DNA of 64,000 nt from assembly GCA_949948735.1 (NCBI GenBank), contig CATLGV010000004.1, forward strand, positions 124,001 to 188,000. The letters are read 5' to 3'. Position 1 is the first letter of the stretch; each line of letters starts with the position of its first letter. Origin of the DNA: an uncultured Lachnospiraceae bacterium. Its GTDB lineage: Bacteria > Bacillota > Clostridia > Lachnospirales > Lachnospiraceae. A program made the translations under genes and the position numbers. Below, piece after piece: positions 1 through 7,656 of the stretch. The notes beneath the pieces were generated by a model, which had not been told where the DNA came from, searched no databases, and saw nothing but the letters and a program-made list of their open reading frames with translations.

Positions 1-49
1 TTTAAAGCGCGTAATGCTTGCGTGGCTGATATGATGTGGGATATAATAG

Positions 50-75
50 ACGCAGGCCGAACGGCCTGCGTTTTA
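50..75 (+). terminator. Rho-independent terminator of an upstream gene
   Basis: A 9-bp perfect GC-rich stem (50-58 with 63-71, loop GAAC) is followed by TTTT. It lies before the first gene and probably ends a plus-strand transcript that starts outside the window. Confidence 0.75.
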
Positions 76-132
76 GGGTGGTTTGACAGGGGCCTGAAAA
101 TATTTTAGCAAAAACAGAAAGGTTTGTTATAC

Positions 133-996
133 ATGCAGAGCTTTGGAATAATTGTAGTGTGGGTGCTTGTCGGTATGGCGGCCGCTTTACTGCTTGTCGG
201 GATTATAGACGGCAACCGGTTTGAGGTGGTGCGGGAGACGTTTGCACTTCCCGATTTGTCAAAGGACTGCCGGTTTGTGCTGATTTCGGACCTGCATAAT
301 AAGGTTTACGGGAAGCATAATGACAAGGTGATCGCGGCCGTCAGGCAGATAGATCCGGACTTTATTCTGCTGGCAGGGGATATGGTGACGTCTAAGGCAG
401 GCGAGGATATGACGCCGGCGATAGAGCTTGTGCAGGCGCTTTGCCGCGAGTACAGGGTGTATTATGGCCTGGGTAACCATGAGGCGAAGATAAAGGCCTG
501 CCGTAATAAGTTCGGGGATAAGTATGCGGCGCTCAGGAAAGCGGTGACAGCGGCAGGGGTAGTGCTGCTGGATAATGAGAGCTGCACCCTGCCGGAGTAC
601 AATATGGTGATCACAGGCCTGAATCTTGACCTGAAATATTTTGCGCATTTCAAGAAAGGACGGATGGCAGAAAACTATCTGAATAAAGAGATCGGGCGGG
701 CGCAGAGCCATCGCTGCAATATTCTGATTGCGCACAATCCCGATTATTTTGAAGAATATGCGGCGTGGGGAGCGGATTTGGTCGTCTCGGGACATGTGCA
801 CGGCGGTATTATGCGGCTGCCGCTGCTTGGCGGCGTGATTTCGCCTTCGTATACGCTTTTTCCCAAATATGACGGCGGAGTATTTACGGAGGCGGATTCT
901 GTGATGCTTTTGGGGCGGGGAATGGGTTCCCATACGCTGCCGTTTCGCTTTTTTAATCCGGCGCAGCTGTACGCGGTGGAGCTGAAGAAGCGGTAG
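133..996 (+). CDS. Membrane-anchored metallophosphoesterase (YkuE/YaeI type)
   Basis: Calcineurin-like phosphoesterase of 287 aa that probably hydrolyses a phospho-ester at the membrane; the substrate is unknown. An N-terminal hydrophobic segment (about residues 3-24) acts as membrane anchor. The metal-binding blocks follow in family order: SDLHN, LAGDMV, GNHE, then AHNPDYF and GHVHGG near the C-terminus, so the active site looks complete. ATG at 133 is preferred to an in-frame TTG at 124 because the AGAAAGG site at 116-122 is correctly spaced only for the ATG. An alpha/beta hydrolase follows about 90 bp downstream on the same strand and may be co-transcribed. Confidence 0.85.
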   Translation: MQSFGIIVVWVLVGMAAALLLVGIIDGNRFEVVRETFALPDLSKDCRFVLISDLHNKVYGKHNDKVIAAVRQIDPDFILLAGDMVTSKAGEDMTPAIELVQALCREYRVYYGLGNHEAKIKACRNKFGDKYAALRKAVTAAGVVLLDNESCTLPEYNMVITGLNLDLKYFAHFKKGRMAENYLNKEIGRAQSHRCNILIAHNPDYFEEYAAWGADLVVSGHVHGGIMRLPLLGGVISPSYTLFPKYDGGVFTEADSVMLLGRGMGSHTLPFRFFNPAQLYAVELKKR

Positions 997-1089
997 CGTA
1001 TGGCATTGAGTGCATACGGAAGAAGCAATAAGATAATCACACTGAGACACACGGAAGAATCAATAAAGTAATCAGAAAGGACGAAGCCT

Positions 1090-2049
1090 GTGAAGAAGGA
1101 AAAGAACTATCAGGAGGAGTACGTATCTCTTTCCGGGATACGCCATTATCTGCTGCATTATCCGGCAAAACCGGAAGATCCGGTTTTGCTTTTTATTCAC
1201 GGAGGGCCGGGCCAGTCGGAGGCCAGTCTGGCTTATACTGTAGAAGCGTATTCGATGCGCAACTACAATATCGTGTATTATGACCAGCGCGGCGCAGGGA
1301 AAACTTATTTGAAGAATAAGAAGGCAAGGCCGGATACGGCGCTGCTGAAGCAGGACTTGCTGGAGCTTGTGCTATACCTTAAGAAACGGTATCACAGGGA
1401 GAAAATAGGGATTTTGGGGCATTCGTGGGGCAGCGTGCTGGGCAGTATGTTTGCGCTGGAGCATCCGGAGCATACATTGCTGTATATCGGTTGCGGACAG
1501 GTCGTGAATCTGATGGAGAATGAGCGGACTGGTTATGCGAAATTAAAGGAAGCCATTGAAAAGGCGGGAGACCGTAAGGACTTAAGGAAGCTTGCCCAAA
1601 TCGGTGAATATCCCGTCAGCGATTTCGATATGGCGGTGTGCCGCAAAATGGGCATGGTGCGGAAGCTGCAGGGAAAATATAAGCTGGCGGCGTCCTTCGA
1701 TAAGAATATGATAAAGCTTATCCGCCGGTCGCCGATTATGGGCATAAGGGACCTGCTGCCGCTTGTCACGGGGATGATGGTCAATATGCAGGTGATGAAA
1801 GAGCTGATGGCTTTTGACCTCAGGGCGCACGGCCTATGCTATCAGGTCCCGGTATATTATGTGCTTGGAGAACTGGATCAGCAGACGCCGATAGAAATCA
1901 GCATGCAGTATTTTAATGAGATGAAAGCGCCGGATAAAAAGCTGTACCTGATTTCAAACGCAGGACATCTTACCATGATAGACAATATGGATGAATACCG
2001 CAGGGCGGTTGTTGAGATCGTGGATGCAAACCGCAAAGAGCAGGGATGA
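1090..2049 (+). CDS. Alpha/beta hydrolase (proline iminopeptidase-like)
   Basis: Cytoplasmic alpha/beta-fold hydrolase of 319 aa. HGGPGQSE near residue 37 forms the oxyanion-hole region typical of proline iminopeptidases. The nucleophile elbow is GHSWGS, and the catalytic Asp and His are likely in GELDQQTP and NAGH near the C-terminus. The GTG start is supported by AGAAAGGA about 9 bases upstream. Overall length and motif order match the S33 peptidase/hydrolase group. The true substrate (N-terminal Pro peptides or a small ester) cannot be read from sequence. A strong hairpin at 2104-2131 follows. Confidence 0.82.
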   Translation: MKKEKNYQEEYVSLSGIRHYLLHYPAKPEDPVLLFIHGGPGQSEASLAYTVEAYSMRNYNIVYYDQRGAGKTYLKNKKARPDTALLKQDLLELVLYLKKRYHREKIGILGHSWGSVLGSMFALEHPEHTLLYIGCGQVVNLMENERTGYAKLKEAIEKAGDRKDLRKLAQIGEYPVSDFDMAVCRKMGMVRKLQGKYKLAASFDKNMIKLIRRSPIMGIRDLLPLVTGMMVNMQVMKELMAFDLRAHGLCYQVPVYYVLGELDQQTPIEISMQYFNEMKAPDKKLYLISNAGHLTMIDNMDEYRRAVVEIVDANRKEQG

Positions 2050-2103
2050 TATTATATAAAACGAGGCAGCGGACAAAATAAAACGCCTGCTGCCGGAAGG
2101 ACA

Positions 2104-2131
2104 CAGTCCCCGTCTTTTCAGACGGGGACTG
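2104..2131. terminator. Hairpin between convergent hydrolase and cotJC 3' end
   Basis: A 12-bp perfect stem (2104-2115 with 2120-2131, 4-nt loop) sits between the plus-strand hydrolase and the minus-strand 3' end of cotJC. T-rich tails are modest on both sides. It probably acts as a shared terminator and marks the original chromosomal end of the cotJ operon. Confidence 0.6.
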
Positions 2132-2149
2132 ATTTGTGAAAGGTAAATA

Positions 2150-2227
2150 TCAGTCAAATTCAGGGTTGAATGCATAGAAGTTCTTGCTGTCCAGATTTTC
2201 CTGAACGATGCGCAGGGCTTCACCGAA
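2150..2227 (-). pseudogene. cotJC: cotJC 3' fragment (last 25 codons), cut off by the inserted element
   Basis: On the minus strand this stretch encodes FGE-ALRIVQENLDSK and then NFYAFNPEFD before a TGA stop, the expected C-terminus of the spore-coat manganese-catalase-like protein CotJC. The rest of the gene lies 8.7 kb away at 10889-11413, in the same orientation. The nine bases coding FGE (2219-2227) are repeated exactly at the other junction. Joining there gives a continuous 197-codon CotJC. Bases beyond 2227 belong to the element and keep the frame open by chance for some codons. The fragment has no start of its own. Confidence 0.88.
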
Positions 2228-2247
2228 ACGGGCGGATTGAAGTAAAT

Positions 2248-2610
2248 TTATCTGTTGATTTTCTGCATTTTCTTGATGATGGATTGCCAATACATGCGGT
2301 CTTTCAAGACCCGGATTACCGTAATCGTGGAATTCTCCACAACAAAGAAGATTAAATATGTACTGTAAGGTCTGAAATATATGCTCAATCCCTCAATCAC
2401 ATATCCCGTAGCTTCATAGCCTTTGGGAAAGGAATCCAGTTCCTTGATTGCCTTCTTGATCTTCTTTGAAAAGTTTTCCGCATATTCACGATATTTGAAA
2501 GTGTCGAGAATATACTTTTTGGTTGACTTAATATCCGAGAGAGCATCTTTGGAAATCACAATTTTGTATTTTTTAGGTTTATCTAAAGAATGTTTTTCTT
2601 CTTTTGGCAT
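2248..2610 (-). CDS. RelE/ParE-family toxin
   Basis: Small basic protein of 120 aa in the RelE/ParE superfamily; members either cleave ribosome-bound mRNA or poison gyrase. Visible family features are the N-terminal beta strand KYKIVISKDALSDI, the helical hairpin rich in Lys, and the C-terminal core strands LIFFVVENSTITVIRVL followed by a basic tail. The start codon follows the antitoxin stop with no gap, so translation is probably coupled. It lies between the recombinase gene and the cotJC-side end of the element, a position suited to element maintenance. RelE versus ParE activity cannot be decided from sequence. Confidence 0.8.
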   Translation of the reverse strand: MPKEEKHSLDKPKKYKIVISKDALSDIKSTKKYILDTFKYREYAENFSKKIKKAIKELDSFPKGYEATGYVIEGLSIYFRPYSTYLIFFVVENSTITVIRVLKDRMYWQSIIKKMQKINR

Positions 2611-2781
2611 TTATATTTTGTCAATTTCCTCCCATGCTTCATCAATCGTATAAACATCACCTTTTTTCAGACTTTCTATTCCCTTGGAGAGTTCGTCATA
2701 TAATGCGCCTATGGCTGCTTTTTCGGAATAATCCGTTTTTAGGATTTCTTGATTTCTGATTGCCTGTGCTGCAGGTGCCAT
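2611..2781 (-). CDS. Putative RelB/ParD-like antitoxin (56 aa)
   Basis: Short open frame of 56 codons directly upstream of the toxin, beginning MAPAAQAIRNQEIL and ending EEIDKI. The C-terminal half (acidic, with YTIDEAWEEID) resembles toxin-wrapping tails of RelB/StbD-type antitoxins. A GGGAAG ribosome site lies about 7 bases before the ATG, and a good promoter is found at 2811-2840. The assignment rests mainly on size, order and spacing with the RelE-like gene, as is usual for such pairs. It probably neutralises the toxin and represses the operon. Confidence 0.7.
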   Translation of the reverse strand: MAPAAQAIRNQEILKTDYSEKAAIGALYDELSKGIESLKKGDVYTIDEAWEEIDKI

Positions 2782-2810
2782 AGTATCACTTCCCTTCGAT
2801 TATTTTCTTT

Positions 2811-2840
2811 ATTATACGGTATTTAGTATTAGCTTATCAA
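2811..2840 (-). promoter_or_regulatory. Promoter of the toxin-antitoxin operon
   Basis: Reading the minus strand, a -35 of TTGATA (2840-2835) and a consensus -10 TATAAT (2816-2811) are separated by 18 bases. The antitoxin ATG lies about 30 bases downstream of the -10. Confidence 0.65.
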
Positions 2841-2896
2841 CAGATTTTATTAAATTTTTCTCAAAGCTGTGTGTCTTAGACTTTCATGGTTCATGG

Positions 2897-4483
2897 TTAA
2901 ATGTTCCAAGTGATTTCAATGTTTCCGTCTGCAATGCGAATAACTTTGATAAGCGTATCAACTACCGCCTGTCTGTCCGGGGGAGAGAGCGTTTCCCATG
3001 TTTTTACATGATTGGTTATCTGCTTCAATCTGCCCTCTGTGTCTGTGACATTTGCCGTAACGATTTCTTCCTGCAAGGCTTTTCGCTCTGCGTCCAGTTC
3101 CGATACTTTTTCGTCTATGTACTTCATCAGAACGCCGCTTGCCCCGGACACTTTGGAGAGAAGTTCTTCGATTTCTTCCTCAATCTGTGTCAGACGGATT
3201 TTTTTCATCATGTGCTTTTGGGGGAATGCCTGTATTTCAGGGAGTACATGCTGTTCCTTATCTCTTGTGTCAGATAGACAGGAAATCAGGATTCCTCCGA
3301 AAGCCGTCTCTTTGAGAGCTGAAAACTCCGACAGTTTTTCCTTGATTGCGTCAAGCATATATTCCTCTAAAACGTCTGCATAAACCGTACAGCCTGCCCC
3401 AGCGCAGTTGCTCCCACGGCTTCCCGACTGACTGCAGACAAAGTAACGTCCCCACTTTGTTTTTGCTTTGCGTATTGTCAGCGCATAACCGCATTTGCCG
3501 CATTTTACCTTACCAACGAGCCATGAATTTTTAGGCTTGCAAGTCTTTGTAGACTGTCGGTTATTTAGACACCGTATGCGGCAGGCTAACCATGTCTTAG
3601 AGGGGATAAAACCCTTATGCGGCGCAAGCACAATCTCTTTGTCGGATAAGTCGCTCTGTTTTCTTGAAGTGGAACCCGTGCCCTTGTAGAGATAGCAGGC
3701 ATTATAACCCGTAAAATCACTTGCCGGGTTATAGATGTTAGCGCCTTGACTTTGAAAAAACTGGTACACGTCAATATCGGCTTGCACATACACGGGATTG
3801 CGGAGCATTTCACTGATACGGGCGGTATTCCAGTTTGCACCACGCAGATTTTTAATCTGATGTTCGTTTAAGTACCGTACAATATCCCCAAGTGAATTGT
3901 CCGTGTCCGCATACATGGAATAAATCAGCTTTAACTGTTCGCTTTCCTCCGGGACTTCCTCGTACATGGAAGTGCGGATATTATCAATGACCGTGTTCGT
4001 CAGACGATAGCCGTAGGGGATACGCCCGCCCATGTAAAAACCGCGCTTGCACCGTGCATAATAAGCGTCCGTTACCCGCTTTTGTATGGTTTCCCGTTCC
4101 AGTTGGGCGAACACGATACAGATATTTAACATCGCTCTGCCGATCGGCGTGGATGTGTCAAATTTTTCCGTGGAAGAAACAAACTCCACATGATATTTCT
4201 GAAAAATCTCCATCATGTTTGCAAAATCCAAAATGGAACGGCTGATACGGTCGAGTTTGTAGACAATAACCCGTTTGATTTTTCCTGCACGAATATCAGT
4301 CATCATTTTTTCAAAGCCGGGACGGTTGGTGTCCTTGCCCGAAAAACCTCTGTCCGTATATTCCATGCAGGCTTCCCCGTGGGTTTCGTATCTGCAATAT
4401 TCAAGCTGGCTTTCTACGGATATGCTGTCCTTTTTTTCGATTGACTGTCTTGCATACAATGCGTCATATAATGCGTCATACAT
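2897..4483 (-). CDS. Large serine recombinase (integrase/excisionase of the element)
   Basis: Site-specific DNA recombinase of 528 aa. The resolvase domain comes first: catalytic Ser14 in YARQS, then YKLDRISRS and the segment with GRAMLNICIVFAQLERE. The recombinase domain follows (GGRIPYGYR; RGANWNTARISEMLRNPVY), then a zinc-ribbon (KCGKCGY... CSQSGSRGSNC) and a C-terminal coiled coil from about residue 430. Domain order and length match TndX/TnpX-type transposon recombinases and SpoIVCA-like enzymes. AGGAGGT at 4491-4497 supports the ATG. The N-terminus shows a direct duplication of TATGACGCATT, giving YDALYDAL. All catalytic parts appear intact, so it could still excise the element from cotJC. 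Confidence 0.93.
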   Translation of the reverse strand: MYDALYDALYARQSIEKKDSISVESQLEYCRYETHGEACMEYTDRGFSGKDTNRPGFEKMMTDIRAGKIKRVIVYKLDRISRSILDFANMMEIFQKYHVEFVSSTEKFDTSTPIGRAMLNICIVFAQLERETIQKRVTDAYYARCKRGFYMGGRIPYGYRLTNTVIDNIRTSMYEEVPEESEQLKLIYSMYADTDNSLGDIVRYLNEHQIKNLRGANWNTARISEMLRNPVYVQADIDVYQFFQSQGANIYNPASDFTGYNACYLYKGTGSTSRKQSDLSDKEIVLAPHKGFIPSKTWLACRIRCLNNRQSTKTCKPKNSWLVGKVKCGKCGYALTIRKAKTKWGRYFVCSQSGSRGSNCAGAGCTVYADVLEEYMLDAIKEKLSEFSALKETAFGGILISCLSDTRDKEQHVLPEIQAFPQKHMMKKIRLTQIEEEIEELLSKVSGASGVLMKYIDEKVSELDAERKALQEEIVTANVTDTEGRLKQITNHVKTWETLSPPDRQAVVDTLIKVIRIADGNIEITWNI

Positions 4484-4559
4484 TCTATCTACCTCCTAAG
4501 ACGTAAGACGCATATCCACAAAACGATCATATCGTTTCCGTGATTGTTTTGCAAGGGAC

Positions 4560-4739
4560 TTACGCATATTTCTTAAAAATCTGATAGAGCCTTGCTCCGA
4601 TTTCCTGCCGGGCTTCCTGTTCCGATTTTTTCTGAAAGGAGGGGTAGATGTTGGTAACGGTCAGCCTCATTTTATCTATGGAAAGATTTTCCATGTGTAT
4701 TTGGGTATCGGGTGTAGGAGAATTATTCGTTTTTGACAT
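4560..4739 (-). CDS. Small transposon-encoded protein (TnpW-like)
   Basis: Open frame of 59 codons upstream of the recombinase and in the same orientation, starting MSKTNNSPTPDTQIHMEN and ending YQIFKKYA. An AGGAGAAAG ribosome site precedes the ATG. Its N-terminus and place resemble the small TnpW-type proteins of Tn4451/Tn1549-like elements, whose role is not established. The match is from memory only, so the family call is tentative. The protein is hydrophilic and without membrane segments. Confidence 0.5.
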   Translation of the reverse strand: MSKTNNSPTPDTQIHMENLSIDKMRLTVTNIYPSFQKKSEQEARQEIGARLYQIFKKYA

Positions 4740-5128
4740 AAACTTTCTCCTTTGACGGTTTCCCTAAATTTTATGAGAAGCGGCAAGTACACTATACGGG
4801 AATAGCGTAAACTCCCCCTCTACTACTTACTACGCACGGGAGGTAAAAATGGCAAAGTTTCCGGGAAAGTTTATAAAAAGTTTAGAATAGCGGAATAGCA
4901 AGCATAGGGATTGAGTACTCAATCCCGAAAAATTCTCTATCTTTATGAGAAGTGACGTATAGAATTTTTATTTGTTGGGAAATTCCCAAACCCTTATCGA
5001 AAGATAAAAAAGAAGCGGACGGTTAGGGTGGCGCAGGAAGCGTTTTAAGGGCATTTCCGGGGCGGTATGTGGCAAATTTCATTGCCACCCAGAAAAGGGG
5101 CTTCTAAGCGTGCACAAGGGCAGAAAAG
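4740..5128. other. Non-coding stretch of the element with several inverted repeats
   Basis: No convincing gene is seen in these 390 bases. They hold a 20-bp perfect palindrome at 4907-4926 (arms GGGATTGAGT/ACTCAATCCC), a second near-palindrome at 4976-4990 (TTGGGAAATTCCCAA), and the GTGGCAA/TTGCCAC repeat described as a possible oriT. The segment looks like an internal deletion scar of a larger conjugative element in which transfer genes are gone but cis-acting sites remain. Confidence 0.5.
5069..5112. other. Candidate origin of transfer (oriT-like repeat)
   Basis: A 7-bp perfect inverted repeat GTGGCAA (5069-5075) / TTGCCAC (5082-5088) with a 6-nt loop is followed by a conserved-looking tract, AAAAGGGGCTTCTAAGCGTG. 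An inverted repeat next to a conserved nick tract is the layout of relaxase recognition sites in Tn1549-like elements. No relaxase gene remains in the element, so mobilisation would have to be in trans. This is an inference from layout. Confidence 0.35.
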
Positions 5129-5172
5129 AACACCGGGAAATGACAGTATATCTATCATCATTTCCCGGTGTT
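5129..5172 (-). terminator. Terminator after the winged-helix regulator
   Basis: A 15-bp perfect stem (5129-5143 with 5158-5172) whose promoter-proximal arm overlaps the stop codon region of the minus-strand regulator gene. On the minus strand it is followed by TTCTTTTCTG, consistent with a Rho-independent terminator. Confidence 0.75.
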
Positions 5173-5591
5173 TATCCGTCAAATTTATAGCCGACACCTA
5201 ACACGGTTTTTATGTAGGTCGGGTTTTTGCTGTCCGGCTCTATCTTTTTCCGTAGGTTGTAAATCACGTTGACAACGCTTGAATGGCAGCTATCGCTATC
5301 CATGTTCCAAACGGCTTCAAATATCTGCGTCTGCGTAAGGACAATGCCGGGATTGGAAGCAAGGAATACAAGGGTACTGTATTCAAGGCGGGTAAGGTTT
5401 ATTTCCTCCCCGTCTTGAAATACCCGCCGCCCGCTCTGCCTTATTTCCAGTCCCGGAAAAGACATTCCCGAAGCAGGGACGGGGATAGTCTGCACGGCTT
5501 CAAGTGATACGCAGTCAGAGATTGCCGCTATGATTTTGTTAATTACTTTTTCCTCTTGCTCGTTAAGCGTCAGCAGTAACAATTTACTCAT
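5172..5591 (-). CDS. Winged-helix (OmpR/PhoB-type) regulator without receiver domain
   Basis: DNA-binding protein of 139 aa. Residues about 45-139 form an OmpR/PhoB winged helix, visible as NLTRLEYSTLVFLASNPG, IFEAVWNMD, VVNVIYNLRKKIEPD and YIKTVLGVGYKF. The N-terminal 45 residues are too short to be a phosphoacceptor domain, so activity is probably not controlled by phosphorylation in the usual way. It lies just downstream of the MATE gene in the same direction, and a 15-bp-stem terminator follows its stop. It may be the local regulator of the efflux/oxidoreductase cargo. Confidence 0.8.
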   Translation of the reverse strand: MSKLLLLTLNEQEEKVINKIIAAISDCVSLEAVQTIPVPASGMSFPGLEIRQSGRRVFQDGEEINLTRLEYSTLVFLASNPGIVLTQTQIFEAVWNMDSDSCHSSVVNVIYNLRKKIEPDSKNPTYIKTVLGVGYKFDG

Positions 5592-5637
5592 GTTACCACC
5601 TCTTTATGTGGGGACGGAAACTTTTTTGTTGCCGTCT

Positions 5638-6975
5638 TTAATTATTTATATTTGTTTTCCATTTTCCTTTGCAGAAATGTACCCATGTGATGATACAGCC
5701 AAGCCCCCAACCAAACAAAGTGTTCCACCAAATCATATGGTAGCCGATTGCAGGGATTTCCCGCAAAACGTAAGTTGAAATGACACGGACAGCCAATGCT
5801 CCTGTTGCAACAAAGGTAGAATACAGTGCGTTGTTTGCCCCTTGAAATAAGCCCAAAAGCGGGAAATAGGAAGCAAAAGGAATTAGGCAGACTGCCACAC
5901 ACCTAACATGGGAAACGCAATATGCGGCAGATACCGAACCTAAACCAAATGCTGTCACAATCGGTTCTGCAAAGATGAATACCACGGTTAAAATGCAGAC
6001 AGAAATTATTTCAGATATGATAACAGTATGCTTTGCGCCCGTTATAACCCTGTCAATCTTTCCTGCGCCGATATTCTGTCCTGTATAGGTGCTTTGTGTT
6101 GTCATTAAAGCATTGGCGGGAAGCGTCAGATACGTTTCTATTTTTTGTGCTACGGAAAAAGAAGCGGTCATTGCTTCGCCGTAACTGTTGACAGCACGTT
6201 GTATGAAAACAAAGCCAAAAGATACAATAAACTGCTGCAATGCCATAGGAAAACCTGTTTTAAGAGTGAGCTTTGCCAATGACCACTCAAAGGCTAATTC
6301 TTTTCGGTTGAAACGAAACAGGGGGTACTTCTTTATCATGTAGGCAAAACCCGCTATGCAGGAAATAGCCTGTGCTATATCCGTAGCAACGGCAGCACCG
6401 ATCACGCCCATTTGTAAATTATAAACAAGCACAATATCAAGCACAATATTGATGATACTTGCAATCAAAAGAAAATACAAGGTTGCCTTGCTGTCCCCAA
6501 TGCCCCGGAGAATGGCAGCGACAATGTTATAACCAAACTGAAACACAAGCCCAAAAGCATAAATTTTGAAATAGGTGTCTGCCATTGATAGCAGGCTTTC
6601 CGGCGTTGCCAAAATATATTGCAGGGCAAAGCGGCTGATAAGCACACCAACCGCTGTTGCCGCAATTCCCATACCAAGCATGACAAGGAGAGAGGACAAT
6701 GCCTGCCTGCGCATTTCCTTTTCTTTCCCTGCGCCGAAAAGCTGTGCAATAAGTACGCAAGCCCCGGCAGAAAAACCGTTTGCCATTGCCAAAAAAACCA
6801 GTGTCAGAACGCCGCAGGCTCCAACGGCAGCTAAAGAAGTTTCGCCGGAAAAATTACCGACAATGATTGTGTCCGCCGTATTATAAAACTGTTGGAGCAG
6901 CAGCCCCATAAATACGGGGAACATAAAAGATAATATTCCTTTCCACGGTGTCCCGTTTGTCAATGATTTTTCCAT
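5638..6975 (-). CDS. MATE-family efflux pump
   Basis: Multidrug and toxin extrusion protein of 445 aa with about 12 hydrophobic helices; it exports cationic or amphipathic compounds using an ion gradient. The start is taken at MEKSLTNGTPWKGILSF. Its ATG (6975-6973) overlaps the SDR stop codon by one base (TAATG), implying translational coupling. The frame stays open further upstream inside the SDR gene, but that extension has no membrane or family character. Paired halves are visible, including QQFYNTADTIIVGNFSG in the first helix region. It belongs to the element's cargo operon. Confidence 0.9.
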   Translation of the reverse strand: MEKSLTNGTPWKGILSFMFPVFMGLLLQQFYNTADTIIVGNFSGETSLAAVGACGVLTLVFLAMANGFSAGACVLIAQLFGAGKEKEMRRQALSSLLVMLGMGIAATAVGVLISRFALQYILATPESLLSMADTYFKIYAFGLVFQFGYNIVAAILRGIGDSKATLYFLLIASIINIVLDIVLVYNLQMGVIGAAVATDIAQAISCIAGFAYMIKKYPLFRFNRKELAFEWSLAKLTLKTGFPMALQQFIVSFGFVFIQRAVNSYGEAMTASFSVAQKIETYLTLPANALMTTQSTYTGQNIGAGKIDRVITGAKHTVIISEIISVCILTVVFIFAEPIVTAFGLGSVSAAYCVSHVRCVAVCLIPFASYFPLLGLFQGANNALYSTFVATGALAVRVISTYVLREIPAIGYHMIWWNTLFGWGLGCIITWVHFCKGKWKTNINN

Positions 6976-7625
6976 TAGTGTACGATTTCGCACTCCTTTC
7001 GTTCCGTATAAAGTTTCCAAAAGTCCTCTGCCAGTAATGCCGGGTCGCAGGCTTCGCCGGGCGCAATCACACCCGTTACCGTAACTGTCCCCACGAATAC
7101 ATTCTGTTTTTTCAGTTCTTCGTGGAGTGCGATACACATTGCCCTTAGAGCAGCCTTATCCATTGACAGAGGGAGATATTCATACATGGGGTTTAATGCA
7201 AGACCGCCGCCCGTTACAAGGACAGTACCGTTTTTCTTGCTAAATTCCTCTCCAAGCACCTGTCCGATTGCATGATAAGCACCTGCCACATCTACCATAT
7301 AACGGTTCATCAGCAGATCAACGTCTTTTGCTTCTTTGATTTCTGCGTCCAGTCCAGTAATGCCTACATTGTAGAATAATACGTCTGGTACGCCGAACTG
7401 TGCTTTTAATTCGTCAATGGCTTTTGTAACAGAGTAGGGTTTGGAAGCGTCTGCAATTTTGGTATAGACTTCAATCCCCTTATCCTTAAACTCTTTCTCA
7501 TATGCTGCAAGATGTTCCGGACTTCTCGCCATAAGAACTACCCGGAAATCATTTTTCCCGAATTTTTCCGCTACCCGGTTTCCGCAGCCGTTTCCTGCTC
7601 CAAGAACAAAAATTTTTTTTTTCAT
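6975..7625 (-). CDS. Short-chain dehydrogenase-like protein lacking the usual Tyr
   Basis: Rossmann-fold SDR-like protein of 216 aa. The cofactor loop GAGNGCGN lies at the N-terminus (VLGAGNGCGNRVAEKF), and the NNAG region is replaced by FYNVGITG. At the YxxxK position the sequence reads LSMDKAAL, so the catalytic Tyr is missing although the Lys remains. The fold and NAD(P) binding seem preserved, but standard dehydrogenase chemistry is doubtful. It is second-last in a minus-strand operon with a flavin reductase and an aldo/keto reductase upstream and a MATE pump overlapping its stop. Confidence 0.75.
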   Translation of the reverse strand: MKKKIFVLGAGNGCGNRVAEKFGKNDFRVVLMARSPEHLAAYEKEFKDKGIEVYTKIADASKPYSVTKAIDELKAQFGVPDVLFYNVGITGLDAEIKEAKDVDLLMNRYMVDVAGAYHAIGQVLGEEFSKKNGTVLVTGGGLALNPMYEYLPLSMDKAALRAMCIALHEELKKQNVFVGTVTVTGVIAPGEACDPALLAEDFWKLYTERKECEIVH

Positions 7626-7656
7626 AGTAAATCTTCCTTTCCATTTTTATTAAATT

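Noticed and set aside
2219-2240. tRNA gene as the element's integration site
   Set aside because: The junction is inside a protein-coding gene (cotJC), and no tRNA cloverleaf or CCA end is visible.
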